Below are positions 10,001-18,330 of a stretch of DNA of 64,000 nt, in pieces. The DNA is from JAFGTP01 sp964498725. GTDB lineage: Bacteria > Fidelibacterota > UBA2242 > JAFGTP01. The stretch covers positions 21,027-85,026 of the forward strand of contig CAZCHS010000006.1 of NCBI GenBank assembly GCA_964498725.1, written 5' to 3'. Position 1 is the stretch's first letter; the number at the start of each line of letters is the position of its first letter. The notes under the pieces were generated by a model. It did no database searches, was not told the DNA's origin, and saw only the letters and a program-made list of their open reading frames with translations. The position numbers and the translations under genes were made by a program.

Positions 10001-10279
10001 AATGCGGAGATTTTCTCTCATGCCTATAAAACCCTGGGAATCGGAACGTTGGTGGGCAAACCCACTTTTGGTGCGGTGATCTCAACCGGCGGCCAGGGGT
10101 TGATGGACGGCTCTTTTGTAAGAGTGCCTTTCCGCGCCTGGTACACAAAAGCCACTGGTAAGAACCAGGAATTAGTACCGGCAGTACCTGATGTTATACT
10201 GGAAAATGCACCGGATTATAAAGTTAAAAACCAGGATGCACAGTTGCAGAAAGCAGTGGAAATTTTGATGAAACAATAA
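7088..10279 (+). CDS. Tricorn-type protease (S41 family), secreted
   Basis: A 1063-residue homologue of archaeal tricorn protease, which trims peptides in a large assembly. It opens with a signal peptide ending near LFAED, so it acts in the periplasm. Residues 25-690 form two WD/TolB-like beta-propellers with repeated SPDGKSIAFSG-type strands, interrupted near 540-565 by a highly charged Lys/Glu/Asp linker. Then come the C1 helical domain, a PDZ domain (about 755-850) and the C2 catalytic core. Candidate catalytic residues match tricorn spacing: Ser742-His743 (NASHMG), nucleophile Ser971 (SYSNAE) and Glu1028 (NQELV). The residue after the nucleophile is Asn972, where archaeal tricorn has the Asp that selects basic P1 residues, so specificity may differ. 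An AGGAGG ribosome site lies 5 bases before the ATG. Confidence 0.93.
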   Translation: MRGIKLLLISLCLIISITGLFAEDFKVLRHPAINNDGTTVAFSYQGDIWTVPVEGGRPFRLTVHEGYEGNPIWSPDGKSIAFSGNRYGNTDIFTIPAGGGKSTRITYHSAGDNITDWTHNKTIIFNSNRNFRQVEWDEEIQAVNADGGTPYRLMDAFGFDATQSPSGRFIAFVRGDCRVAREDYQGSANKDLWLYDLVNDNYIQLTTFKGQDYLPVWTSDEELYFLSARSNVYNIFKMNLDKDGNPLNEPTQITSFEKDGIRHFDVSPKGKIVFERIMDIYTMDINSRAIEKINIEGGTDNRFYTEEMKSYTSDVNNYAESPDGKYSLLEIHGEIFLTENDKEKNKTLNISQSSFRDKDPVWIDDKTVLYLSDRNGNFDIYMTKSGEDKPLFKTLKHETFQITKTEDDESSLLISPDRKKITFVRGDGTLIVADIDDNKIKNENKLLNGWAKPEGVTWSPDSKWLAYSLEDLNFNAEIYIHAADNSKEPVNVSMHPRGDYSPVWSRDGSKLGFLSTRNNQNYDVWYVWLTKEDWQKTKSDWEDMEEETPADKEEKKDDKEKEDKSVKPVTIDFENIYKRAVQLTSQPGDERSVVFSEDGKTIFYTGINPVNEKYDLYSIQWDKTENKALTSSGLNPRLITLSSDGKSLYMLQKGSLKKFDISKSSTENIAFKAKLNINYTKERKQVLAEVKRTLGRRFYDPEFHGQDWEKLNKHYEARILNASTKHDFRDMVNRMLGQLNASHMGLYGSDRAETIDEDTGRLGVEVSPEKKGVRVVRVIPDTPVDKKFSRLYKDDLIVAVNGVAVNDVVNYYSLLTNTAGEKVLLTVRNKEKGNREVEIRPASSVRSELYNEWVEDRRDLVEKYSNGKLGYLHIQGMNWESFERFETEFAAAAEGKEGIVIDVRYNGGGWTTDYLMAVLNVKQHAYTIPRGATKSLKNHGQFAENYPFAERLPFFPWTKPSVALCNENSYSNAEIFSHAYKTLGIGTLVGKPTFGAVISTGGQGLMDGSFVRVPFRAWYTKATGKNQELVPAVPDVILENAPDYKVKNQDAQLQKAVEILMKQ

Positions 10280-10311
10280 ACAAGGGACTGCAAGCTCCCA
10301 GCCCAAAATAA

Positions 10312-10355
10312 AACCCTGGCAGGTCTTCATTTCCTGCCAGGGTTAATTTTTTATT
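10312..10355 (+). terminator. Rho-independent terminator after the tricorn gene
   Basis: A perfect 12-base stem (AACCCTGGCAGG at 10312-10323 with CCTGCCAGGGTT at 10333-10344) and a 9-base loop are followed by an AT-rich run containing six T. Confidence 0.88.
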
Positions 10356-10432
10356 CCAGCCAATAGATTAATAGTGAGATACTTTTCAAAAGCACTTCCA
10401 ACTATTACAAAAATATCAGAAAAGGGTCAATA

Positions 10433-10472
10433 TAAAAAAACCCGCCCCCAAATTTTTTCAGGAACGGGTTTG
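10433..10472 (-). terminator. Terminator of the tldD-tldE operon
   Basis: On the minus strand, AACCCG (10465-10470 complement) pairs with CGGGTT (10439-10444 complement), with further partial G-C pairing inside. A run of T follows (the A run at 10434-10438 on the plus strand). It lies 19 bases beyond the tldE stop. Confidence 0.7.
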
Positions 10473-10490
10473 GTATAAAACAGCAGAAAA

Positions 10491-11834
10491 TTATTTTCCG
10501 CTAATGGTCATTTTGGATATTTTAAAGGTTGGCGCGTTGGTACTGCCGCGGAATTTCAGATCATTGCCAATCATTTCAATATTTTTCATCATATCTTTCA
10601 TGTTGGAAGCCACCGTAAATTCCTGCACCGGCTGATCCAGTTTACCCTCTTTGATCCAGACTCCTTCCGCGCCACGGGAATAATCGCCGGTAATATAGTT
10701 GATACCGGTCCAGTGGACATTGGTCAGATAGAGGCCGTTTTTCACTGATTTAATGATCTCTTCCGGAGTGTATTCTCCGTTTTTCATATAAAAATTACTG
10801 ACAGCGGGCGATGGATTTGAGCTGACACCGCGGGAAGCATTACCGGTTGATTTCATATCCAACTTTCGACCGGTATAGGTATCAGTCAGCCAGGTTTTCA
10901 ATACACCATTGTCAATGACAACATTTTTCCGGCTGGGCAACCCTTCATCATCAAATAAGCGTGAACCCAAACCATTTTTCATAAGGCCATCATCAACAAT
11001 ATTCAGTTCATCAACCGCAACCTTTTCATTCAGATTATCCAGCAAAAAGGATTGTTTGCGATAGATTGCGCTGCCCAGGATAACCGATGAGATAATGCTC
11101 AAAAAATCTCGTCCCACCTGAGGATCAAAAACCACCGGAACAGATTGTGTTTCAGGCTTGATTGATCCCAGTTTTTGCAAAGTTCTTTTAGCCGCTGTTT
11201 CGGCAACTTCTTCGATGGAATCCAATTGCTCAAAAAATCGTTTATGGGTAGACCAGTAATTGGTCTGCTTAACGCCATTTTCTTTAGCCAGCAGACTCAA
11301 ACTCAGTCCACAACTGGTGAACTTCTGCTCACCGTAAAATCCATTGGAATTGGCTAAAGCAAAGGTGGAAACCCGATCAGTCCAACTGGCCCCGTCGGAA
11401 TTGACAATGCGCTTGTCAAAATCCATCCCGATGGTTTCCATCTTCTTCACCAATTCGATTTTTCTCTCCGTGGGTATTTCCGGTATTTTTGCATCAAACA
11501 ATTGGAGATCGACATTTGCCATTCCCTGCATTTCTTCCTCAGGTAACCCGGAAAATTCGTCACGACTGGTAATTTTTGCCATTTCAACGGTTTTTGAAAT
11601 CAAATCATTAATTGATTTCTGACGGAAATCACTGGTTGAAGTGATTGCTTTTTTCTTATTTTTGAAGACTCTGATTCCCAGGCCTTTCGGACTGGCGGAA
11701 CCGAGTTTTTCTATTTCTCCCAGGCGCAGGTTAACCTCATGGGTTGTGGAGTTTACAATCACCACATCCACTTCATCAGCACCTTCTTTTTTAGCCTGTT
11801 TAATGATATATTGAGTTAGTTTTTTTATTTCCAT
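10491..11834 (-). CDS. pmbA: TldE/PmbA-type subunit of the TldD-TldE protease
   Basis: A 447-residue member of the U62 modulator-of-gyrase family. TldE (PmbA) forms a heterodimer with TldD that degrades unfolded peptides; TldD carries the metal site. This copy has no HExxxH motif, as expected for TldE. It begins with a soluble N-terminal domain (IKQAKKEGADEVDVVIVN) and ends with family motifs such as TGNASRGVSSNPSP and TNVHWTGINYITGDYSRGAEGVWIK (partial quotations of the C-terminal core). A GGGGAG ribosome site precedes the ATG. It lies 12 bases after tldD, so the two are one operon. It has no signal peptide, in contrast with its Tat-tagged partner. Confidence 0.93.
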   Translation of the reverse strand: MEIKKLTQYIIKQAKKEGADEVDVVIVNSTTHEVNLRLGEIEKLGSASPKGLGIRVFKNKKKAITSTSDFRQKSINDLISKTVEMAKITSRDEFSGLPEEEMQGMANVDLQLFDAKIPEIPTERKIELVKKMETIGMDFDKRIVNSDGASWTDRVSTFALANSNGFYGEQKFTSCGLSLSLLAKENGVKQTNYWSTHKRFFEQLDSIEEVAETAAKRTLQKLGSIKPETQSVPVVFDPQVGRDFLSIISSVILGSAIYRKQSFLLDNLNEKVAVDELNIVDDGLMKNGLGSRLFDDEGLPSRKNVVIDNGVLKTWLTDTYTGRKLDMKSTGNASRGVSSNPSPAVSNFYMKNGEYTPEEIIKSVKNGLYLTNVHWTGINYITGDYSRGAEGVWIKEGKLDQPVQEFTVASNMKDMMKNIEMIGNDLKFRGSTNAPTFKISKMTISGK

Positions 11835-11846
11835 GATTCTCCCCTC

Positions 11847-13376
11847 TTATGAATTTGTTCCGCCAACAGTAATTTCACTGACTTTTGTGGTTGGAATACC
11901 AACACTTACAGGAACACGCTGGCCACTCTTACCGCAGGTCCAGGTGCCCGGTGAAAAAGTCGGATCATTGGCCACCATGGTAACTTTCCGCATGACATCA
12001 GGGCCATTACCGATCAGAGTGACATCTTTGAGTGGCGCTGTTAGTTTACCACCTTCGATCAGATAGGCTTCTGAAACGCCAAAAGTAAAATCACCTTTGG
12101 TAATGTCAACCTGTCCGCCACCGAAACGTTTGGCATAGACACCGTATTTTACCGAACCGATCACTTCTTCCGGCGCGTATTTACCACCGCGCATATAAGT
12201 ATTGGTCATGCGAGGCAGAGGTGGATGTTTGTAGGACTGACGGCGTCCGTTACCGGTCAATTCCGCTTTCATGGCTTTGGAGGATATTTCATCATGCATA
12301 TAGCCTTTTAGAATGCCCTTTTCAATCAGGGTTGTTTCTTTGGGCAAATTGGCTTCATCATCCACATTGATCGAACCACGCAGATCAGGATAGATACCAC
12401 CGTCCACGATGGTACAATATTCTGAAGCAACTTTATTGCCTACCTGCCCACTGTAATTGGAGAGGTCTTTTCTGTTAAAATCCGCTTCCAGCCCATGTCC
12501 CACAGCTTCATGAAGCAGCACACCGCTTTCACCGGGCCCCAGCACTATTGTCTGCGGGCCTGATGGCGCCGGTACAGCTTCCAGATTCTTAACAGCAATT
12601 TCAGCCGCTTCCCGGGCGATGATTTCAGGCGTATTATCAGGTCTGGCAAAAAGATCAAGACCTTCGCGTCCGGCCCTGGCAGAACCGGCGCCCTGACGCT
12701 TGTCACCGTCTTTGGTCACCACATAAGTCCGCATGATTGTCATAGGCTGAATATCTTCAAAATATTTTCCTTTGGAATCAAAATACATGATATGCTTCAT
12801 TTCATCGGATAGGGTTACATATGTTTTGACCACTTTGGGATCAAATTCCTTTGCTGTTGTATTTGATCGTTCAATCAATTTCAATTTTTTCTGCAGGTCA
12901 GCATCCACAGCCAAATTTGTCGTCATGTAAAGGTCCTTTTTCGGGACGGGATTAATGCCGGCGACTTTGACTTTGCCCGGATTTTTAGCGATGAATGAAG
13001 CGGTTTTGGCGGCTTCTGCCATTTTTCCATAGGACAGGTCATCAGTATGCGCATATCCGATCTGGTCACCTTTGATCACTCTCACTCCCATACCCAGGGA
13101 TATGCTGCGGGATACATCCTTGACAATATCTTCTTCCATTTGCAATGAAGATGAAATATTGTATTCAAAAAACAAGTCAGCATGTTCACCGCCATTGGAC
13201 AGGGCGACTTGTACAAGTTTTTTCATATCTTCTTTAGAAATTGTGAACACTTCTGGTAATACCACATTGGCTCCTTGTACTACTTTTTTGGAATCGCACT
13301 GTGACAGCCACATGGGAATAGTTGTTATTCCGGCAGTTACAGCGCTTCCGGTTTTAATGAATTCGCGTCTTTTCAT
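11847..13376 (-). CDS. tldD: TldD metalloprotease with Tat signal
   Basis: A 509-residue TldD, the catalytic half of the TldD-TldE heterodimeric zinc protease. The metal motif HEAVGH is at residues 289-294 with GLEADF after it. The N-terminus MKRREFIKTGSAVTAG is a twin-arginine signal (RR-x-F-I-K) followed by a hydrophobic stretch and WLSQC, which could also serve as a lipobox. The protein is therefore predicted to be exported folded, whereas the well-known E. coli TldD is cytosolic. AAGGAGG lies 5 bases before the ATG. tldE follows after 12 bases. Confidence 0.93.
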   Translation of the reverse strand: MKRREFIKTGSAVTAGITTIPMWLSQCDSKKVVQGANVVLPEVFTISKEDMKKLVQVALSNGGEHADLFFEYNISSSLQMEEDIVKDVSRSISLGMGVRVIKGDQIGYAHTDDLSYGKMAEAAKTASFIAKNPGKVKVAGINPVPKKDLYMTTNLAVDADLQKKLKLIERSNTTAKEFDPKVVKTYVTLSDEMKHIMYFDSKGKYFEDIQPMTIMRTYVVTKDGDKRQGAGSARAGREGLDLFARPDNTPEIIAREAAEIAVKNLEAVPAPSGPQTIVLGPGESGVLLHEAVGHGLEADFNRKDLSNYSGQVGNKVASEYCTIVDGGIYPDLRGSINVDDEANLPKETTLIEKGILKGYMHDEISSKAMKAELTGNGRRQSYKHPPLPRMTNTYMRGGKYAPEEVIGSVKYGVYAKRFGGGQVDITKGDFTFGVSEAYLIEGGKLTAPLKDVTLIGNGPDVMRKVTMVANDPTFSPGTWTCGKSGQRVPVSVGIPTTKVSEITVGGTNS

Positions 13377-13532
13377 GGTCCCTCCTTTTAATTACGCTAT
13401 ATCACAATTTATGATGACAACTTTTAATTCCAAATAGTTGTCTATCAAATGCAATTATTTGTAATTAATGGTAGAATTCGGGCTTTTTGTGAAATATTAT
13501 TGCAGATAAATCCATTTATTTTTGAATAGATT

Positions 13533-13560
13533 TTGATTTTCGTAACTTCTGCCGGATAAT
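13533..13560 (+). promoter_or_regulatory. Candidate sigma-70 promoter for the DUF5916 gene
   Basis: TTGATT (13533-13538), a 16-base spacer, then GATAAT (13555-13560). The predicted start is near 13567, about 33 bases before the ATG. Confidence 0.45.
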
Positions 13561-13599
13561 TTAGTTACTTTTTAAATCAATCGCTTATCGAGGGTATTA

Positions 13600-16008
13600 A
13601 TGAAACGAACGTTATTTTTTATGATTCTCTTATTTTGGTTCAATTTGCCGGCAAAATCTTTTGAAACCAAAGAATATGAACCCCAAAAATTCAATAAATC
13701 ACCTAAAATAGACGGCATCATCAATGAACCATTATGGCAACAAATCCCGGAACTGACCGGGTTTATTCAATATTATCCGCAGAATGGCAGCGCTCCCAAA
13801 TATCAAACACGGGTAAAAATATTTTATTCCGACAATTCTATTTTTGTTGCGGCGGAAATGCACGATGAATATCCCGATAGCATTAACCGTGAATTAGGCC
13901 CCAGAGACAGTTTTGAATCTGTGGAAGCGGACCTCTTTGCCATTAATATTTCACCCTATAACGACGGAGTAAATTCCTATGGATTCATGGTGTCAGCTGC
14001 CGGAGTTCAATCAGATATTAATTTTATATCCAGCAGAGAAGATAAAAACTGGGATGCGGTCTGGAACAGCGCTGTACAGATCCATGACAATGGCTGGTCA
14101 GTAGAAATCGAACTTCCCTATTCCGCCCTACGCTTCCCAAAACAGGATAATCAAACCTGGGGCATTAATTTTTTCCGTATGATCAAGCGGGAAAATCAAT
14201 GGTCCACCTGGAACTACCTGGATATCAACGATGATATCTGGTGGGCCAATATGGGACAATTGAAAAATCTGCGCGACATTGATCCGCCGCTGCGCCTCTC
14301 CTTTATTCCATATATTTCCTCTTATCTGGAACACAATACTGATAATGAATGGGGAACCATTTACAATGGGGGCCTGGATTTAAAATACGGGATCAACGAG
14401 AGTTTTACCCTGGATATGACACTGATACCGGATTTTAAGCAGGCCCAATCGGATAATGTGGTGCTGAATCTCTCCCCTTTTGAAATTCAATATGATGAAA
14501 AACGACAATTTTTTATCGAGGGGATGGAACTGTTTAACAGAGGATCGATTTTTTACACCCGCCGTGTAGGCGGCAGTCCGGTTGGCCTTGGTGATGTGGA
14601 GAATACACTGAGTAATTCCGAGGTGATTACCAACAATCCCACCAGTGCGCGGCTGATCAATTCCACAAAATTTTCCGGCCGTACAAAAGGGGGTTTAGGC
14701 ATCGGGATTTTTAACGGATTGACCGATTACACCACCGCCATAGTCAAAGATACACTGACAGGAGAAAAACGGGAAATCACGACCCAGGATATGACCAACT
14801 ACAATATGGTGGTTCTGGATCAAACATTACCCAACAAATCCTATTTTAGTATCTCCAATACCAATGTCCTTCGTAAAAAATACTGGGCCGACGCCCTCTC
14901 CACAGAGTTTAAACTGAACTCCAAAAATATGCAATACAGCCTGGAAGGACTGGCGACATTTAGTAACAAGTTTTTTGAAGACTCAACCAATCACGGGCAA
15001 CGCTATCGGTTTGAAGCCGGCAAGATGAGCGGCAAACTTCAGTATGAATATCAAATAAACCTGGAGACCGATACCTTTGATATCAATGACATGGGCTTTG
15101 TTCGACAAAATAATGAAATCGAAAATGAAATATCCCTGGACTACAATATTTATCAGACATCAAAATATTTTATCGAACAACACTATTCCATTGAAGCCAC
15201 CTATGTTGAACTTTACAAACCCAAAAAATTCAGGAATTTCCGAATCGACCAATCCTTCAGCGGTACTTTCAAAAACCTCAATCAATGGAGTTACCATGCC
15301 GCCTGGCAGCCGCAACCGGAACATGATTATTTTGAAGCCCGTGAAGAAAACCGCCTGTTTATAAAACCAGCCCTCTTACATATCTGTTCACGCTATTCTA
15401 CCGCTCAAAAGCGCCGGTTTCGCTACACCATATTTGGTGGATATAATTATTTTTACTCGGATTTTCACGATTATATTGGCTTCGGTCTGATGTTCTCGCC
15501 AAAATACCGGATCAATACCAAAGCCTCACTGGGTTATGAAATATATTACTGGAACAATGGGAAAGAGCGTGGCTTTGTCGAAAAACCGGAGAGTACCGGT
15601 GAAATTATTTTTGGACAGCGAAGAACCACGGAAACCACTCATACCGTCAATGCCAAATACACGCTAAATGAAAAATCCAATATCGACTTCCGGTTGCGCC
15701 ATTATTATTCCAATGCCGATTATAATCAATATTTTACTTTGAAAGATAATGGTTATCTGAAAAACAATCCCAATTATGCGAAAAATGCTGATATCAATTA
15801 CAATGCTTTTAATATCGATTTTGTTTATTCCTGGAATTTTGCGCCCGGGAGTTTTCTGAATATCGTCTGGAAAAATTCCATCTATCAGGATGGTGAACGC
15901 ATCTATCATCGCTGGTATGATAATTTAGAAAATACCCTCCAATCCTCTCAAACCAATAGTTTTTCCATGAAATTGCTCTACTATTTTGATTATGGTAAAA
16001 TCCTGTGA
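13600..16008 (+). CDS. CBM9-like/DUF5916 outer-membrane protein
   Basis: An 802-residue secreted protein. After a signal peptide (about 20 residues), residues 25-215 form a CBM9-like beta-sandwich (PKIDGIINEPLWQQ, then IFVAAEMHDEYPDS and WSVEIELPYSALRF). The remainder matches the DUF5916 pattern: LDMTLIPDFKQAQSDNVVLNLSPFE and RQFFIEGMELF, then long alternating aromatic strands ending in an aromatic-rich C-terminus (LLYYFDYGKIL), consistent with an outer-membrane barrel. Such proteins are common in Bacteroidota and related phyla, and their role is not established; carbohydrate or protease-linked functions have been suggested by context. It stands alone, with its own candidate promoter. Confidence 0.88.
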   Translation: MKRTLFFMILLFWFNLPAKSFETKEYEPQKFNKSPKIDGIINEPLWQQIPELTGFIQYYPQNGSAPKYQTRVKIFYSDNSIFVAAEMHDEYPDSINRELGPRDSFESVEADLFAINISPYNDGVNSYGFMVSAAGVQSDINFISSREDKNWDAVWNSAVQIHDNGWSVEIELPYSALRFPKQDNQTWGINFFRMIKRENQWSTWNYLDINDDIWWANMGQLKNLRDIDPPLRLSFIPYISSYLEHNTDNEWGTIYNGGLDLKYGINESFTLDMTLIPDFKQAQSDNVVLNLSPFEIQYDEKRQFFIEGMELFNRGSIFYTRRVGGSPVGLGDVENTLSNSEVITNNPTSARLINSTKFSGRTKGGLGIGIFNGLTDYTTAIVKDTLTGEKREITTQDMTNYNMVVLDQTLPNKSYFSISNTNVLRKKYWADALSTEFKLNSKNMQYSLEGLATFSNKFFEDSTNHGQRYRFEAGKMSGKLQYEYQINLETDTFDINDMGFVRQNNEIENEISLDYNIYQTSKYFIEQHYSIEATYVELYKPKKFRNFRIDQSFSGTFKNLNQWSYHAAWQPQPEHDYFEAREENRLFIKPALLHICSRYSTAQKRRFRYTIFGGYNYFYSDFHDYIGFGLMFSPKYRINTKASLGYEIYYWNNGKERGFVEKPESTGEIIFGQRRTTETTHTVNAKYTLNEKSNIDFRLRHYYSNADYNQYFTLKDNGYLKNNPNYAKNADINYNAFNIDFVYSWNFAPGSFLNIVWKNSIYQDGERIYHRWYDNLENTLQSSQTNSFSMKLLYYFDYGKIL

Positions 16009-16088
16009 AAATTTTCACTGTTTTAATCAATATTTTTTTGTATTTTTGCTGTTAAAATTGACACAATAAAATTGATAGGTGAGGTATT

Positions 16089-17543
16089 ATGAAAGAAATT
16101 AATCTGGACTTGAGTAATCTTAACGAAGTATTTCCAAAAGAATTTAGCGAAGAACAAATCGCCAATGCAAAAACCTTGTTCTTAAAAAATCTGGCTGTAC
16201 AGACCCATAAATTTTATGGCGGCAAAATACAAACCGCCCCAAAAGCCGGTGTCTACGGTTTTAATTGGTTTAATGTCTGGTACACACCGGGTGTATCTAA
16301 AATTTCCACAACCATTCGTGACAACAATGAAGCTTCTTTTGAACTTTCAAACCGCGGTAATACTGTTGGTGTTGTCAGTGATTCCACCCGCGTACTGGGC
16401 GATGGCGACGTAACCCCGCCGGGCGGTCTGGGCGTTATGGAAGGAAAATCCTTTCTTATGAAATACCTGGGCGGCGTGGATGCTTTTCCCCTTTGTATTG
16501 ACAGCAAAAATGACAAGGGTGAAAACGATCCCCAAAAGATCATTGATTTTGTCAAACAATGCCAACACAGTTTTGGCGCTATCAATCTGGAAGATATTTC
16601 TCAGCCCAATTGCTATAAGGTTCTCGACACGTTGCGTGAAGAATGCGACATTCCGGTTTGGCATGATGATGCCCAGGGAACAGCCTGTGTAATTTTAGCC
16701 GCCCTGATCAACGCCTTGAAATTGGCGGACAAAAAAATCGAAGCCAGCAAAATTATTTTGTACGGTGCCGGCGCGTCTAATTCCACCATGGCCCGCTTTC
16801 TCATCCAGTATGGCGCCGATCCCAAAAATATCATTTTATTCGACAGCAAAGGGCCTTTGCACAGCGACCGTGATAAATATAAAAATGATCCCCGCTTCTA
16901 TCTCCAGTGGGAATTGTGTCAGCAAACAAATCCGGAAAAAATTTCCGCCACTGAAGAAGCTTTTAAAGATGCCGATGTCCTCATTGCATTATCTAAACCC
17001 GGCCCGGATACCATCAAGCCGGAGTGGATTAAACTCATGGGAACAAAACCTATTGTATTCACCTGCGCTAACCCGGTACCGGAAATCTATCCCTATGCCG
17101 CCAAAGAAGCCGGCGCCTTCATTACTGCAACCGGCCGCGGTGATTTCCCCAACCAGGCCAACAATTCCCTGGGATTTCCCGGAATATTGAAAGGCGCCCT
17201 GACTGTTCGCGCCAAAAAAATCACCGATAATATGGCGATTCGCGCGGCAGAATCTTTGGCTGAATTCGCCGAGAAAAAAGGTATTTCCACCAATTATATT
17301 ATTCCGACAATGGATGAATTTGAAGTTTTCCCCCATGAAGCGGCTGACGTGGCGATGCAGGCGATCAAAGATGGTGTGGCCCGTAAAGAACTGACCCGTG
17401 AAGAAGTCTATGAAATTGCCAAAAGAGATATTGAATACGCGCGAAATCTGGCCAGCAATATGCAGGAGTCCGATTTCATCAATAAACCCGATCAGTCTAT
17501 TCTGAATGAAGCGCTCAGAAAAGCTATCAACGCAGTAAAATAA
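16089..17543 (+). CDS. Malic enzyme (oxaloacetate-decarboxylating malate dehydrogenase)
   Basis: A 484-residue malic enzyme, converting malate to pyruvate and CO2 with reduction of NAD(P). Hallmarks include GDVTPPGGLGVMEGKS, the metal-binding VWHDDAQGTA (family form usually FHDDQHGTA), the Rossmann loop YGAGASNST and the late CANPVPEIYP and ATGRGDFPNQANN segments. The length suits the single-domain bacterial type without a phosphotransacetylase extension. The central motifs differ slightly from the commonest bacterial forms, so this is a divergent branch. A GTGAGG ribosome site precedes the ATG. A strong hairpin follows at 17552. Cofactor preference cannot be read reliably by eye. Confidence 0.9.
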   Translation: MKEINLDLSNLNEVFPKEFSEEQIANAKTLFLKNLAVQTHKFYGGKIQTAPKAGVYGFNWFNVWYTPGVSKISTTIRDNNEASFELSNRGNTVGVVSDSTRVLGDGDVTPPGGLGVMEGKSFLMKYLGGVDAFPLCIDSKNDKGENDPQKIIDFVKQCQHSFGAINLEDISQPNCYKVLDTLREECDIPVWHDDAQGTACVILAALINALKLADKKIEASKIILYGAGASNSTMARFLIQYGADPKNIILFDSKGPLHSDRDKYKNDPRFYLQWELCQQTNPEKISATEEAFKDADVLIALSKPGPDTIKPEWIKLMGTKPIVFTCANPVPEIYPYAAKEAGAFITATGRGDFPNQANNSLGFPGILKGALTVRAKKITDNMAIRAAESLAEFAEKKGISTNYIIPTMDEFEVFPHEAADVAMQAIKDGVARKELTREEVYEIAKRDIEYARNLASNMQESDFINKPDQSILNEALRKAINAVK

Positions 17544-17551
17544 AGTCTGTT

Positions 17552-17590
17552 AATCAGCAGCATTATTTATTCTTAATGCTGCTGATTCTA
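17552..17590 (+). terminator. Hairpin terminator after the malic enzyme gene
   Basis: A perfect 14-base inverted repeat (AATCAGCAGCATTA at 17552-17565 with its complement at 17574-17587) and an 8-base loop. The T tract after it is poor (CTATTTATAT), so it may act bidirectionally or stabilise the transcript end. Confidence 0.7.
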
Positions 17591-17668
17591 TTTATATCTT
17601 CCATATTTAAATAATTTCCCACAAAAACAATATAAGCTGACAACTAAAACCAAACAGATTGGTCTATA

Positions 17669-17694
17669 GGTTAATTGTTTATTAACCGGAGGAG
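17669..17694 (+). promoter_or_regulatory. Small hairpin abutting a strong ribosome site
   Basis: GGTTAAT (17669-17675) and ATTAACC (17681-17687) form a 7-base stem with a 5-base loop, directly followed by the GGAGGAG ribosome site (17688-17694) for the ATG at 17703. An upstream AACC (17649-17652) could pair with the same GGTT, giving an alternative fold. Whether it regulates translation is unknown. Confidence 0.4.
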
Positions 17695-17702
17695 AAAAAA
17701 TC

Positions 17703-18266
17703 ATGAAAAAATTAACCATCATCGCTTTAATCTTTTTAATGACTGCTAGTCTGTCATTTGCACATGAAGAATCTTTTTGGGACAAAATTGAAGGATCACC
17801 ATTTCAAATGAATGATAAAAAATATGAATTTAAAGATGATTACATAAAAATTTTTGACAAAGATTATTCCAGAGACGATATTTATATTACTGACACCTAT
17901 GATCTTTACATCAATAATAGAAAAATTAATCTGGACAGGCGGTCCCGCAGTTTAATCAAAAGCTATTATAAAGAGTTATTTGATATTCGTGAAAAAGCCA
18001 TTGAAATTGGTATTGAAGGAGCAAAAATCGGACTTTCCGGTGCTAAACTTGGCCTGACAGCTGTCGTAAGTCTACCACTATTGCTGGTCGGTGGTTCTGA
18101 TGAATATGAAGAAAGAATGGAGAGATCCGGAGAAGAACTGGAAAGAAAAGGAGAGCGACTGGAAAAACGTGGTGACAGGCTGGAAGAACAGGCTGAAGAC
18201 CTTGAAAACATTGAATGGGAATTGAAAGAAAGAATAGCTGAGTTAGACCATATCGACTGGTTCTGA
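17703..18266 (+). CDS. Small secreted coiled-coil protein, unknown function
   Basis: A 187-residue protein with a clear signal peptide (MKKLTIIALIFLMTASLSFA). A small beta-rich part follows (KKYEFKDDYIKIFD, DLYINNRKINLD). A Gly/Ala-rich hydrophobic patch at about 108-135 (IEGAKIGLSGAKLGL, AVVSLPLLLVGG) could be a membrane or oligomerisation segment. The last 50 residues are a strongly charged heptad coiled coil (repeats of E-x-L-E-R-x-G-E/D-R-L). The pattern loosely recalls the YggN/DUF2884 periplasmic family, but I cannot confirm it. Strong GGAGGAG ribosome site; own terminator downstream at 18289. It probably forms a monocistronic unit. Confidence 0.8.
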   Translation: MKKLTIIALIFLMTASLSFAHEESFWDKIEGSPFQMNDKKYEFKDDYIKIFDKDYSRDDIYITDTYDLYINNRKINLDRRSRSLIKSYYKELFDIREKAIEIGIEGAKIGLSGAKLGLTAVVSLPLLLVGGSDEYEERMERSGEELERKGERLEKRGDRLEEQAEDLENIEWELKERIAELDHIDWF

Positions 18267-18288
18267 CCCGGCTATCTGATAATAGATT

Positions 18289-18328
18289 AGGAAGATGCAT
18301 TTTCTACTGTGGCATCTTCCTTTTTTTG
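18289..18328 (+). terminator. Rho-independent terminator
   Basis: AGGAAGATGC (18289-18298) pairs with GCATCTTCCT (18312-18321), followed by a run of T. It closes the coiled-coil protein gene and lies just before the end of the convergent symporter gene. Confidence 0.88.
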
Positions 18329-18330
18329 TG

